Origin: Bdellovibrionales bacterium | GTDB taxonomy: Bacteria > Bdellovibrionota > Bdellovibrionia > Bdellovibrionales > Bdellovibrionaceae | DNA: 62,626 nt | Reading direction: 5' to 3' | Assembly: GCA_005793345.1 (NCBI GenBank) | Contig: SXSU01000015.1 | Location: forward strand, 1-62,626 | Part shown: piece by piece, positions 44,884 to 53,719 of the stretch | How positions within the stretch are numbered: position 1 is the first letter of the stretch | How the letters are laid out: every line of letters starts with the position of its first letter | Made by a program: the position numbers and the translations under genes | The notes under the pieces: model-generated | Seen by the model: the letters and a program-made list of their open reading frames with translations, nothing else | Told to the model about the DNA's origin: nothing | Database searches by the model: none

Positions 44884-45993
44884 TTATAAAGATCGTAATC
44901 TGTACCTTATGCCACGACCCACGCCTTGCTTTTCAATATATCCATCCTCTACTAAATTTTTGAAATGAACCTTCATTGTATTACGGTTAGCACCTATAGT
45001 AGCTACAGCCTCGCCAATAGAAGTTGGTCCACGACTTTTGATAAGCTCTATTATTTGTAAAGAAATGTGCGGCATTTTTGCTGCTGCCAATTCGTCTTTC
45101 ATTTTTGTTTCGAGTGCAATTTTTTGTTTTTGCATAGATATTAAAAAAAACTCATACCAATCTATCAGACCACCTGGTTTAGTTTTAGACTTGGACTTGG
45201 ATTTAGTTTTATTTTTACTTTTGATCTTAGAATTTAGTTCCTCGAGTTCAGCTTGTCCTCGGCGCAAGGCTAAATAGTAAGAATCTTTATTCTTCTCGAT
45301 AACACTTTCAAAAGAACTGTATGGAACATAACTATACCCAAGTTTTAAAAGTAAAAAAGTTGTGAGCGCTCGTGCAAGGCGACCGTTACCGTCTTGAAAT
45401 GGATGAATATGAAGAAATACAACGACGAATACAGCTACTATTAGTAATGGATGCAATTCCTTAATTGTAATTTGTTTATTGGTCCATTCAACAAGTTCAT
45501 ACATCAAAGCCGGTGTTTCAAATGGTGTAGCTGTTAGAAAAATTACTCCCTTACTTTTACCATCAGGACCGAAGGCCTCCACGCTATTGGCAAATTTCTT
45601 GTAATTACCACGATGGCGATCATCTTTAGAGCTATACTTGAGAAGAACACTATGCATTTGCTGGATGTGATTTTCACTAAACGGAATTTCATTATAAGAA
45701 GTATAAATCATCTCCATTAATTCAGCGTAACCAGCTACTTCTTGTTCATCGCGGGACTTAAAGGAGTAAGTTTTTACTCCTCGTAGCAAGGACTCGATTT
45801 CGGAGTTGGTGAGTTTAACTCCTTCGATACGAGTGCTTGATCCAACTGATTCAATAGTGGCGACTTGGCGAAGTGCCGCCAATCTATCTGGGGCCAAAGC
45901 CTGGGTGGCTGCCCAGCGGCCTTTAAACTCATCAAGTTCCCCGATAAGGTATGTGATTTCTTTGGAAAGTAAGCTAATTTTTGGTGGTCTCAT
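44884..45993 (-). CDS. Fic family AMP-transferase with C-terminal winged helix
   Basis: Fic enzymes transfer AMP from ATP to target Ser/Thr/Tyr hydroxyls. The catalytic motif HPFQDGNGRLAR is complete (about residues 197-208), and an inhibitory (S/T)xxxE(G/N) motif is present before it: SSTRIEG with Ser53 and Glu57, so this is a class II enzyme that is self-inhibited. A Lys/Ser-rich linker (NKTKSKSKSKTK) leads to a C-terminal winged helix (ISLQIIELIKSRGPTSIGEAV ... KNLVEDGYIEKQGVGRGIRY), so it may bind DNA. The ATG at 45993 (MRPPKIS) was chosen; a GTG at 46017 is inside the inverted repeat. The 19-bp inverted repeat just upstream suggests self-regulation. Confidence 0.93.
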   Translation of the reverse strand: MRPPKISLLSKEITYLIGELDEFKGRWAATQALAPDRLAALRQVATIESVGSSTRIEGVKLTNSEIESLLRGVKTYSFKSRDEQEVAGYAELMEMIYTSYNEIPFSENHIQQMHSVLLKYSSKDDRHRGNYKKFANSVEAFGPDGKSKGVIFLTATPFETPALMYELVEWTNKQITIKELHPLLIVAVFVVVFLHIHPFQDGNGRLARALTTFLLLKLGYSYVPYSSFESVIEKNKDSYYLALRRGQAELEELNSKIKSKNKTKSKSKSKTKPGGLIDWYEFFLISMQKQKIALETKMKDELAAAKMPHISLQIIELIKSRGPTSIGEAVATIGANRNTMKVHFKNLVEDGYIEKQGVGRGIRYRLRSL

Positions 45994-46005
45994 ATCCAAA
46001 AATAT

Positions 46006-46060
46006 ACCCAAAAACACCCATAAAAGCTACATTTATTATTATTTATGGGTGTTTTTGGGT
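46006..46060. promoter_or_regulatory. Perfect 19-bp inverted repeat upstream of the Fic gene
   Basis: ACCCAAAAACACCCATAAA (46006-46024) and TTTATGGGTGTTTTTGGGT (46042-46060) are exact complements with a 17-base A/T loop. The sequence GGGTGTTTTT is repeated once more just outside. It begins 13 bases before the Fic ATG, and the -10 region could lie in its loop. This suggests an operator, perhaps for the winged-helix domain of Fic itself. Confidence 0.75.
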
Positions 46061-46416
46061 GTTTTTGTGGGTAAAAGACATACGTTAGGTGTAACTATTA
46101 ACTAAACTTAATGATAATTTTTACTGGTACAAAAAAACTGGTCCAATAATTATGGACCAACTTATTTGTACCAGCAATTGAAATGAACTCAAATAGTAGC
46201 AATTGTTTGTCAATTTGTGAGGGTATTTGATTTAATATGTGCGGATAAAATCGCTGTGTTATTTCACGCTAGGACATTTATTGGCGATTTGTATAAATCT
46301 CTACAGTTTTATAAAACTGGATTTTATAATATATTAAATTAGTAAATTCAAAAGTCACAATTTTTTTAATTGGTAGAGTTCAAAATTATAGAAATCTTGG
46401 AAAAAGGATAGATTAT
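46061..46416. other. Intergenic region with a second copy of the two-block element
   Basis: The stretch between the divergent Fic gene and the gene at 46417 holds no further gene. Near 46105-46170, GGTACAAA and TTTGTACC, separated by about 45 bases, are complementary around GTCCATAA/TTATGGAC, so the region 46119-46172 is a long imperfect palindrome. The block pair at 46242-46306 is listed separately. Confidence 0.4.
46242..46306 (+). promoter_or_regulatory. Two-block upstream element (copy 2)
   Basis: CGGA-T followed by AAAATCGCTGTGTTATTTCA (46242-46266), then CTCTACAG at 46299-46306. The same two blocks occur at 32477-32541 at the same 57-base spacing, and the distance to the start codon is 175 here and 176 there. 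In this copy AAATCGC and GCGATTT are also complementary, which copy 1 does not share. A TATAAT follows around 46325. Confidence 0.75.
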
Positions 46417-47187
46417 ATGAAAAAAACTCATAGAAAATATTTATTTGCATTATTTGTATTTTATATAATCTTAGATTCGTCACTTAGTTATTCTAATGAA
46501 GTAACTTTAGATATTTATAATCCTAGTTCTCCATTATACATTGAAAACTGGGAGGCTCCAGAACCAGGATTATTTAAACCTTTGCTCGACTACTTAAAAC
46601 CAAGTTTTGATAAGTTTACATTTGAATTAACAGCAAATTCTAATTTAAGTATTGATTTAATAAATCGGAAAAAAAATCTAATCAATAGATTCTTGGATTT
46701 GAAAAAAAATGTGATTTATGATTCTACAGGTATGCTTAGTTCTGCGCCAATTTTATTTAATTATAGCTATTTAAATAATAAATTAATTCTCCTATTGTGG
46801 GGAAAAGGTCCAAATAAATTAGATTTTTTTTCTAACTATGGTCTATATATACTAAGTGAAAATGCTTCAATTTTTTTAACTTCAGATGATTTTAAAGATC
46901 CAAGTAAAACAATGAGAGACATTTTAAATGGAAAAAATTTGACTCCAATTATAACATCAATAAATGAAGTTGAGACAGATCCTATGCTTTATACATTTAC
47001 TTTTATTAATAAGAGAATGAATGTGAGTTCGAGGAACACAAATTACATAGTGGATAATGAAAAGGATAAAATTTTAGAAAAATCAATAGTATTAAATAAA
47101 TCTACAATGGTTGAGGAAGAAGAATCTATACAAATATTAGAAAAATATTTTTTATTATTTGAAAATTTAATAGAAACCGAAAGATGA
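46417..47187 (+). CDS. Secreted protein, unknown function
   Basis: A 256-residue protein with a signal peptide (RKYLFALFVFYIILDSSLSYS). The mature part starts with EVTLDIYNPSSPLYIENWEAPEPGLFKP and is rich in Leu, Asn and Lys with alternating strands and helices. It has no Cys in the mature part and no domain I know. AAAGGA precedes the ATG. It has the shared upstream element at 46242 and is followed after 94 bases by another secreted-protein gene on the same strand, probably one transcript. Confidence 0.72.
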   Translation: MKKTHRKYLFALFVFYIILDSSLSYSNEVTLDIYNPSSPLYIENWEAPEPGLFKPLLDYLKPSFDKFTFELTANSNLSIDLINRKKNLINRFLDLKKNVIYDSTGMLSSAPILFNYSYLNNKLILLLWGKGPNKLDFFSNYGLYILSENASIFLTSDDFKDPSKTMRDILNGKNLTPIITSINEVETDPMLYTFTFINKRMNVSSRNTNYIVDNEKDKILEKSIVLNKSTMVEEEESIQILEKYFLLFENLIETER

Positions 47188-47281
47188 GTTATTAGAGTTT
47201 TCTACTTTTTAATTAAAATCAAGTTTTCAATTTAAAGTTAAAGTAGTCATAAGTTGAATTTTAAATTCAGGAGTTCGTGAG

Positions 47282-48751
47282 TTGAAATATTTTTTAAATA
47301 ACTTTAATAATCTTTTCAAGGTAAATAAAATAAGTAATAACTTTTTGGTTAGTATTCTTTCAGTTATTTGCTTTTTTGAAATAAGTTTTGCTGGAGGGGC
47401 CGGAGATTATGCTGGAGGCGGCGTCGGGGTTTTATTTAATTTAAAAAATATAGACGGAAAAAATGAAGAGGTCATTCAAGTTTTAGATCTAGTTATAAAC
47501 CAAATAAATACTGAAACTAATCAACAAAATTATTTACTGGATGCTCCCACTGAGCTACTTAGTTATTTAACACCCGAGGAATTAAATACCTTTGGTTCAT
47601 ATTTTAACAGTGAACTGAAAAACATAGTAAACAATGTGAATTTTGAATTCTCAGAGAAAATAGTGGATTTACTGATTAATATTATTTTACGAAAAGTTAA
47701 AAATCAAATTCCAAACTTGGGTCTCAAATTATTGAATAATTATACTCAAACTATGAATTGGCATTTTACTGATAAGCCTTTAGAGTTCACTTTTGACCAA
47801 AGTGATGAAAACATAGATGTATGTAAATATCTTAATTGTATTCAACTAGCACGGTTTGATTTTTTCTATATTAAAATTTATCGGCCCTATTATTTAAAAC
47901 TTGATATTATTAATCGAGTTGCACTAAAACTTCATGAACTTTTTTATAGTTATTCAACTGAAGTTAATTCTGTGAAAATTCAGAAGTTAGTTTCAAAACT
48001 TTTATCTAGATCGTTTTATAGCATGAAACATGAAGAGATATTTAATACTTTTTTGACAGTTTTTTCTGAAACTATTTTAACAGGGGAGTCACTGCCAATT
48101 AGCTTTAGTCGTCCTGAGCAATTAGAAAGAATTTATCAATATAACTTTAAACCAAATAAAACAAAATGTTATGATGTAAAAAATATAGATTTAAAAGGAG
48201 AACTCGAATATTTTGATGAAGATGATTTTAGTTATGAGCGAAAACAAGTAGAATATTTAACTAAAGCATTAAAAGGAAAGTTTTCAGATAAAGCAGACAC
48301 AAATAGTATTGATATTCCAAATTATGCTGAAATAGAAAAAGTTGTGAGTAAAATAAAAAATGGAATAGAAAATAAGTATCCAAAACGAATTTATCCAACT
48401 GGTAAATGGGATCTTAATAGAGTTTGTATAGATGTTAATGATAACATTCTGCGAAGTTTAAATTATAAATATACTGTTGAACCATATAGAACCAATGAAT
48501 TGACTAAAAGCGAAGCTATTGCAAATGTTGAAGATTCCATTGATCAAGAAATTCAGCAAGAACTCGAGGATGAAAAGTCTTTTAAAGATATTGATTCTGT
48601 AGAAGAGCATCGTAGACTATCTGATTTGCTATTAAAAAATCAACCCCGAAGAGTTAAGAAATTTCTAGTAAACCTAAATCCATATGTACCAATGGGTTTA
48701 GACGAGAATATCTTAGATGAAGTTACATTGGTTTTTCGTAATCAATTATAA
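47282..48751 (+). CDS. Secreted protein with Gly-rich start, unknown function
   Basis: A 489-residue protein with a signal peptide (NNFLVSILSVICFFEISFA) and a Gly-rich mature start (GGAGDYAGGGVGVLFN). The body is helical and Asn/Leu-rich, with a few Cys (VCKYLNC, KCYDVKN, RVCIDV). Segments such as IINRVALKLHELF recall a group of secreted hypothetical proteins in bdellovibrios. The start is TTG at 47282, with AGGAG ahead of it. It lies between the similarly unknown gene at 46417 and the convergent TIGR02147 gene. Confidence 0.72.
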   Translation: MKYFLNNFNNLFKVNKISNNFLVSILSVICFFEISFAGGAGDYAGGGVGVLFNLKNIDGKNEEVIQVLDLVINQINTETNQQNYLLDAPTELLSYLTPEELNTFGSYFNSELKNIVNNVNFEFSEKIVDLLINIILRKVKNQIPNLGLKLLNNYTQTMNWHFTDKPLEFTFDQSDENIDVCKYLNCIQLARFDFFYIKIYRPYYLKLDIINRVALKLHELFYSYSTEVNSVKIQKLVSKLLSRSFYSMKHEEIFNTFLTVFSETILTGESLPISFSRPEQLERIYQYNFKPNKTKCYDVKNIDLKGELEYFDEDDFSYERKQVEYLTKALKGKFSDKADTNSIDIPNYAEIEKVVSKIKNGIENKYPKRIYPTGKWDLNRVCIDVNDNILRSLNYKYTVEPYRTNELTKSEAIANVEDSIDQEIQQELEDEKSFKDIDSVEEHRRLSDLLLKNQPRRVKKFLVNLNPYVPMGLDENILDEVTLVFRNQL

Positions 48752-48763
48752 AAACAAATAATT

Positions 48764-49582
48764 TTAATTTTTTATTGTAATCCAATCTATATTTAAACAT
48801 GCTAGTAATTCTGGGTTTGAAGAAATATTTTTTTGAGATATTTTTTTTATAGTTTTAAGTAAAATTTCTCGGATTGCACTGAAGTCTTGTTCTGATAAAG
48901 TCATTGGTGCTGTAAAGAAAAATTCTTTTTCGGTCTTTCTATCAAGTCTTTCAATCCCTTTCTGTCTCCAGTTGCGGTGATTTTGCCAAATGAAAGGCGA
49001 TTTTTCATCAATAAATGTTAATTTATCACTTAGTTTAAATTTATTTCCATCCTTTATTAAAATTTGAGCTTGAACGAGAAATGAAATTATTTTTTCAAAC
49101 CGATTTTCAGATATTTTTAACTGTTTTCTCACTTCTTCTTCTGTATCATAGATACTAAATAATAAACGAGTTGCTCCATAAGACCAATCAGAATAATAAT
49201 AAGCTTGTTCTGATTCTTTAAGTGTTTTTTTCTTTTCGTCATCAATGTAGTATTTGAGTTTTTCAAATTTAGCTTTTATTATTTTTAACTTATTTTGAAG
49301 TTTATCTTTATATAAATGATGACTAGCTTTATTTAATTCAACCAGGGTTTCGAAGTATTCTGATGTAATTTCATCAAACTCTAAAAATTGAGTGATTAAA
49401 AATGTTTGATCTGAACTGAAGTGACTTTTTCCATTTAATATATGCGATAACATAGTGGGATGAAGATTCAAATATTCTGAGAGTTGTCTAAGAACACCAT
49501 GACCTTTTTTTGGTCTCTCCTTGATGACATTTTTTAAAAAAATTTTGTAATCATTATATCCTAAAATATCCATATTTATCAT
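48764..49582 (-). CDS. TIGR02147 family protein (putative regulator)
   Basis: A 272-residue protein of the TIGR02147 family, common in Bdellovibrionota and Fibrobacteres and usually taken as a regulator. It begins with YNDYKIFLKNVIKERPKKGHGVLRQLSEYLNLHPTMLSHILNGK, an HTH-like segment, then the family's middle helical part (YFETLVELNKA) and SDWSYGATRLLFS, ending with a winged-helix-like part (EEEVRKQLKISENRFEKIISFLVQAQILIKDGNKFKLSDK). No partner is obvious. It faces the secreted gene at 47282 and is divergent from 49811. Confidence 0.85.
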   Translation of the reverse strand: MINMDILGYNDYKIFLKNVIKERPKKGHGVLRQLSEYLNLHPTMLSHILNGKSHFSSDQTFLITQFLEFDEITSEYFETLVELNKASHHLYKDKLQNKLKIIKAKFEKLKYYIDDEKKKTLKESEQAYYYSDWSYGATRLLFSIYDTEEEVRKQLKISENRFEKIISFLVQAQILIKDGNKFKLSDKLTFIDEKSPFIWQNHRNWRQKGIERLDRKTEKEFFFTAPMTLSEQDFSAIREILLKTIKKISQKNISSNPELLACLNIDWITIKN

Positions 49583-49810
49583 ATCGTAATAATTTTTATT
49601 TACTAAAGCCTAGAAGTTAAAATGAAGTTAATAAGTAAAAAGTCATTTAACTTCAACTAGCTAAGTAAATTAGTTGATAAATATTAAAGTTTAACACTTT
49701 AAATTGAAAACTGAACTAAGGTTTTATTTTCGGAAATCGTTTAAATCAATAAACCAATTGAAGATCAAATTAATCAATGTGAATTAACCATTGATAAAAA
49801 AGGAGTAAAT

Positions 49811-50320
49811 ATGAATGTAAAAATAATTATATCTTGTGTCCTATGCTGGTTTATTAATTCTAATTTTTGTTTAGCCGATTCTTGGGCAGATCCAAATGAA
49901 AAACCACTTTGCCCGAAAGTCGCTAATAATGTATGTCATGTGATAGAATTAAATCCAGTTACCGGAAGACCTCTTGATGGAGCTGTTCATAATTTAGATT
50001 TTCGATTGATAAGAGAGGATAAAAGAGAAAATATAGAGGGTAAAAAAGAAAACTCAATAGATGATATAACTTGCAAAAGTGAATTAAAATTAAATAATGG
50101 TAAAACTTTGGAATTTATTATTTCATCCATGATTATTGAACCACACAAACTATCTAAATTAAATTATTATTTTCGAAATAAAGATTCCGAAGGAGTACTT
50201 GCTGGTTCTGGACAAAATTTTTATGGATCAAATTTTTTAGGTGTTCTCCAAAAAGATGATTACATTGAAATAGATTTAACATCGGTTGAATATGCTTTTG
50301 TATGTCATTTAAAAAAATAA
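49811..50320 (+). CDS. Small secreted protein, unknown function
   Basis: A 169-residue protein with a signal peptide (IIISCVLCWFINSNFCLA). The mature part has LCPKVANNVCHVIELNPVTGRPLDGAVHNLDFRL and a C-terminal AFVCHL, with several Cys that could pair. AAAGGAG precedes the ATG. It is divergent from the TIGR02147 gene, which may control it; GAAGTTAA and TTAACTTC (49624-49631 and 49647-49654) between them form an inverted repeat. A strong terminator follows. No homologue recognised. Confidence 0.72.
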   Translation: MNVKIIISCVLCWFINSNFCLADSWADPNEKPLCPKVANNVCHVIELNPVTGRPLDGAVHNLDFRLIREDKRENIEGKKENSIDDITCKSELKLNNGKTLEFIISSMIIEPHKLSKLNYYFRNKDSEGVLAGSGQNFYGSNFLGVLQKDDYIEIDLTSVEYAFVCHLKK

Positions 50321-50341
50321 GAATAAAGTAAAGTAAAAAAA

Positions 50342-50385
50342 GGGGAGTGATATTTGATAATATCAACTCCCCAATTTTTATTTTT
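50342..50385. terminator. Bidirectional Rho-independent terminator
   Basis: GGGGAGT-GATATT pairs with AATATC-A-ACTCCCC (50342-50372) with one bulged A, followed by AATTTTTATTTTT. An A-rich run on the other side gives U's for the opposite direction, so it can end both the 49811 gene and the ccoP operon. Confidence 0.88.
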
Positions 50386-50414
50386 CTAAATTTAGTATAT
50401 GCAAATATTAAAAA

Positions 50415-51017
50415 TTAATATTCTTTGTCTTCAACCCCTTGGGCTGGTTTTGGATTTGCTGGATTTGTACCTTTAATTGAAACAATATAAGCAACAACAG
50501 AATTAATTTCTGTAGCTTTCATCTGAGTTTCCCATGGAGGCATACCTTTATCTAAAACACCCTTTGCAATTACAGTAACCATGTCTGTAGGTTTGCTACC
50601 ATGAATCCAAAATTTATCTGTTAAGTTTGGACCAATTAAGCCTTGCCCCTCATTACCATGGCAACTAGCACACTTACCTGCAAAAATAGTTTTACCTTCA
50701 GCGGCTCTCGCTTTATCTGCAATCACAGCATTTAAATCATCAGCAGCGGGTGGTTGTTCACCACCCCCACCAGCAGTAGTAGCAGCTGCGCTATTTGCCG
50801 CAGCTACTTCTTTTATTGTGGCCAAATCCATTTTTAATTCTTGATCAAGATTTGGACCAGCACCCATTTCATAATGAATAAAATAAATAAATGCAAAAAT
50901 TATGGTTCCAAAAAAAGTCCATAACCACCACATAGGAAGTGGATTATCAAACTCTTTAATTCCATCATATTCATGACCTGCAATTGGTTGGTCAAATTGA
51001 TTATTATCGTTGCTCAT
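50415..51017 (-). CDS. ccoP: cbb3 cytochrome c oxidase subunit CcoP (single haem c)
   Basis: Membrane-anchored cytochrome c subunit that passes electrons to the oxidase. The N terminus is CcoP-like (HEYDGIKEFDNPLPMWWLWTFFGTIIFAFIYF) with one membrane segment. Only one CxxCH is present (CASCH, 116-120, ligand Met likely in KGVLDKGMPPW), whereas most CcoP have two. An Ala/Gly-rich linker (AATTAGGGGEQPPAADD) replaces the space between. 200 residues. It starts by an ATGA overlap with ccoQ. Confidence 0.93.
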   Translation of the reverse strand: MSNDNNQFDQPIAGHEYDGIKEFDNPLPMWWLWTFFGTIIFAFIYFIHYEMGAGPNLDQELKMDLATIKEVAAANSAAATTAGGGGEQPPAADDLNAVIADKARAAEGKTIFAGKCASCHGNEGQGLIGPNLTDKFWIHGSKPTDMVTVIAKGVLDKGMPPWETQMKATEINSVVAYIVSIKGTNPANPKPAQGVEDKEY

Positions 51018-51193
51018 TTTAATGTTTCTCCCTTGTTATCGTTGAACGGCAACTCGCTCATGTATTTATAGTGACCTTGCATTGAGCGCCGAAAAACTTG
51101 AAATAAAACTCCTGAAAAAACCATTACAAAAATTGCAAATGCAATGAGAGTAAGATTTTGATCAGTATAATATAAAAATGCTTCTGATTTCAT
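51014..51193 (-). CDS. ccoQ: cbb3 oxidase small subunit CcoQ
   Basis: A 59-residue protein with one membrane helix (LIAFAIFVMVFSGVLFQVF) and a basic, polar tail (RRSMQGHYKYMSELPFND), the usual CcoQ/FixQ layout. ATAAGGTGAT precedes the ATG. It starts about 20 bases after the CcoNO stop and its TGA overlaps the ccoP ATG, so the order ccoNO-ccoQ-ccoP is maintained. CcoQ stabilises the complex in other bacteria. Confidence 0.88.
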   Translation of the reverse strand: MKSEAFLYYTDQNLTLIAFAIFVMVFSGVLFQVFRRSMQGHYKYMSELPFNDNKGETLK

Positions 51194-51216
51194 GTTATCA
51201 CCTTATTTCTAGCAGT

Positions 51217-53328
51217 TTATTTTACTTTTTTACCTAGAGCTTGAAGATAAGCAATCACAGCAGTGATCTCTTTATTTTCAAGTCCGGCTGGAGCACCTTG
51301 TGAAGTTAATCCTTCTGCAATTGGTTTTGCTTGAGCTTCTGCTAAGCTAATTGCATTTGCGATAGTATTATCATCATACGGAACACCTAAAGTTCTTAGA
51401 GCAGTTAACTTTTTAGTTAAAATACTAAAATCAAGAGATTTACTTCCAAGCCAAGCATAAGGAGGCATTAATGATTCTTGAGATGTACTTCGAGGATCCA
51501 TCATATGACGGTAGTGCCATAGATCAGGATATTTACCACCCTCACGAGCAAGATCAGGTCCTGTACGTTTTGATCCCCATTGAAATGGATGATCATACAT
51601 TGAGTCTTCAAGTAAACTTGCTTCACCGTAACGTAAAACATCCATTGGCATTTTACGAATCATTTGAGAATGGCAAGTGTAACAACCTTCACGAACATAG
51701 ATATCACGACCAACCAATTCAAGTGGTGTAAATGGTTCTACAGTTTTTTGTGGAACTAAATATTTATTGATATTAATCATTGGATAAATTTCAATGATTG
51801 ATCCAACTAAAATTCCAATAACAGCAAGAATTGTAAATACAGTTGCGAGACCTTCTAACTTTCTGTGTCCAGATTCATGGGAATCGTGCGATGTATTTAC
51901 AGAAGGAGTGATTGCTTCTTTTGGAGCTGATGCTGGAGCGCCTTTAACAGTTTTAATTAAGTTCACTAACATCATTATATAACCAGCAATAAACATTAAT
52001 CCGCCAAGAACACGAAACCAAAACATGGGTTTGATCGCTTGAACAGTTTCAACAAAGTCTGGGTACATCAACATACCTGATTTATCTACAGCTCTCCACA
52101 TAAGACCTTGAGTGATACCTGCACCAAGCATTGAAGTGTAGTACAACAAAATACCAACTAAACCGATCCAAAAATGTTGAGTTGCTAGTTTTGGACTGTA
52201 AAGTTTTGTATTCCAAAGTTTTGGAACTAAATAATATAAAAGTGCGAAAGATAAAAATCCGTTCCAACCAAGTGCGCCGGCGTGAGCATGACCAACAATC
52301 CAATCGGTATAGTGAGCTAAACCATTTACAGACTTGATCGACATTAATGGGCCTTCAAAAGTAGACATACCATAGAAGGTAACAGCAGCTACTAGGAATT
52401 TAACAGTAGGTTCAGTTCTTAATAAATGCCAAACTCCACGAAGAGTAAGAAGACCATTGATCATTCCACCCCAACTTGGAGCCCATAACATCACACTAAA
52501 AATCATACCTAAAGTTTGTGACCAATCAGGTAGAGCTGTATTTAATAAGTGATGTGGACCTGCCCAAATATACATAAAAACAAGAGCCCAAAAGTGAACA
52601 ATTGATAATTTATATGAGTAAACTGGACGATTCACAATTTTAGGAATGTAATAATACATTAAACCTAAAAATGGTGTTGTTAAGAAAAACGCAACTGCAT
52701 TATGTCCGTACCACCATTGAATCAATGCATCTTGAACTCCTCCCCAAATAACATAACTATGTAAAGGTGAAACAGGAAGAGCTAAAGAGTTAATGATATG
52801 AAGCACAGCTACTGTTACGATGGTGGCAATATAAAACCAAATCGCAACATAAAGATGTTTTTCTTTTCTTTTTGCAAGAGTACCAAAAAAGTTCACTGCA
52901 AAAATAACCCAAACTACTGCAATGGCAATATCAATTGGCCATTCAAGTTCAGCATATTCTTTACCAGAAGTAATACCAAACGGTAGAGTGAGAGCTGCAG
53001 AAACAATAATTAATTGCCATCCCCAAAAGTGAAGATTACTCAGTAGATCATTAAACAAACGCGCCTTCAACAGGCGTTGGCTGGAGTGATAGATTCCAGC
53101 AAATATCGCGTTACCTGCAAAGGCAAAAATCGCGGCATTAGTGTGAAGAGGTCTAAGGCGACCAAAAGTGATCCATTCAAGACCTAAGTTAAATGGCCAA
53201 TGTGCAAGTTGAAGAGCTGCAATGAGTCCCACAAGAAAGGCAACGCCTCCCCAAATTATTGTGGCCCAAAGAAACTTCTTCACAATTTCATCATCGTAAA
53301 ATGATTGTGAATTCAGATGCTGATTCAT
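51217..53328 (-). CDS. ccoNO: Fused cbb3 oxidase subunits CcoN and CcoO
   Basis: One 703-residue polypeptide joins the catalytic subunit I (CcoN, about 1-470) and the monohaem cytochrome CcoO (about 490-703). CcoN has the haem-copper core: LRPLHTNAAIF, WWYGHNAVAFFLT, WAGPHHLLNTALPDW and IVGHAHAGALGWNGF. After a Ser/His linker (NTSHDSHESGH) an anchor helix (VFTILAVIGILVGSIIEIYP) leads to YVREGCYTCHSQMIR, the haem c site, and GPDLAREGGKYPDLWHYRHM, the CcoO signature. Fused forms are known in other phyla. The enzyme reduces O2 at low oxygen and pumps protons. Confidence 0.97.
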   Translation of the reverse strand: MNQHLNSQSFYDDEIVKKFLWATIIWGGVAFLVGLIAALQLAHWPFNLGLEWITFGRLRPLHTNAAIFAFAGNAIFAGIYHSSQRLLKARLFNDLLSNLHFWGWQLIIVSAALTLPFGITSGKEYAELEWPIDIAIAVVWVIFAVNFFGTLAKRKEKHLYVAIWFYIATIVTVAVLHIINSLALPVSPLHSYVIWGGVQDALIQWWYGHNAVAFFLTTPFLGLMYYYIPKIVNRPVYSYKLSIVHFWALVFMYIWAGPHHLLNTALPDWSQTLGMIFSVMLWAPSWGGMINGLLTLRGVWHLLRTEPTVKFLVAAVTFYGMSTFEGPLMSIKSVNGLAHYTDWIVGHAHAGALGWNGFLSFALLYYLVPKLWNTKLYSPKLATQHFWIGLVGILLYYTSMLGAGITQGLMWRAVDKSGMLMYPDFVETVQAIKPMFWFRVLGGLMFIAGYIMMLVNLIKTVKGAPASAPKEAITPSVNTSHDSHESGHRKLEGLATVFTILAVIGILVGSIIEIYPMININKYLVPQKTVEPFTPLELVGRDIYVREGCYTCHSQMIRKMPMDVLRYGEASLLEDSMYDHPFQWGSKRTGPDLAREGGKYPDLWHYRHMMDPRSTSQESLMPPYAWLGSKSLDFSILTKKLTALRTLGVPYDDNTIANAISLAEAQAKPIAEGLTSQGAPAGLENKEITAVIAYLQALGKKVK

Positions 53329-53579
53329 TTTCTGATTTTCTCCTTTAAGGTTTTTGTTGTTTTCTTTATTTTCTTGTTTTTTTGATAAAAAGAAAAAGCA
53401 CTTTTATTCTTATAGAAACAAAGTTTTATCTTTTTAAATATTTATATATGTTTATATAAAATATACGAACAATTGATATTAATGCAACTATACAAAATAA
53501 GTTTCATTAGGTTTTTTATTTTTTTTAAAAGTTGAGAAAAATTAACTCTCCACAAGAAACGGAGCATTTTAATCCTTTT
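53329..53579. other. Region between ccoS and ccoNO; no CcoH gene
   Basis: About 250 A/T-rich bases without a reading frame for CcoH/FixH, which usually sits beside ccoI. A promoter for ccoNO is likely. TTGATATTAATGCAA at about 53474-53488 looks like an FNR site with one base too many; see the rejected items. Confidence 0.4.
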
Positions 53580-53717
53580 TTAATCTTCATTTAATATTCT
53601 TTCAGGTGGTGTATCAATATCATCATATTGACCTTTTTTTATGGCCCATAAACAAGCAATAAGTGCTGTACCAGAAAGTAGAAGAGTAATTGGAATCATA
53701 AAGTATAGAACTTCCAT
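53580..53717 (-). CDS. ccoS: cbb3 oxidase assembly protein CcoS
   Basis: A 45-residue protein: MEVLYFMIPITLLLSGTALI begins the single membrane helix, and after the motif CLWAIKKGQYDDIDTPPERI comes a short acidic tail. The WAIKxGQYDDxDTPxxRIL pattern is the CcoS/FixS signature. It starts two bases after the ccoI stop, the usual ccoI-ccoS order. CcoS is needed for cofactor insertion in the oxidase. Confidence 0.93.
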   Translation of the reverse strand: MEVLYFMIPITLLLSGTALIACLWAIKKGQYDDIDTPPERILNED

Positions 53718-53719
53718 TA

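Noticed and set aside
51471..52986. Several plus-strand frames opposite ccoNO
   Set aside because: They are short and antisense to a strongly conserved oxidase gene, with no ribosome-binding sites.
53470..53490. FNR/ANR-like site TTGATATTAATGCAA upstream of ccoNO
   Set aside because: The consensus TTGAT-N4-ATCAA does not fit; there is one extra base in the second half. Too weak to annotate.
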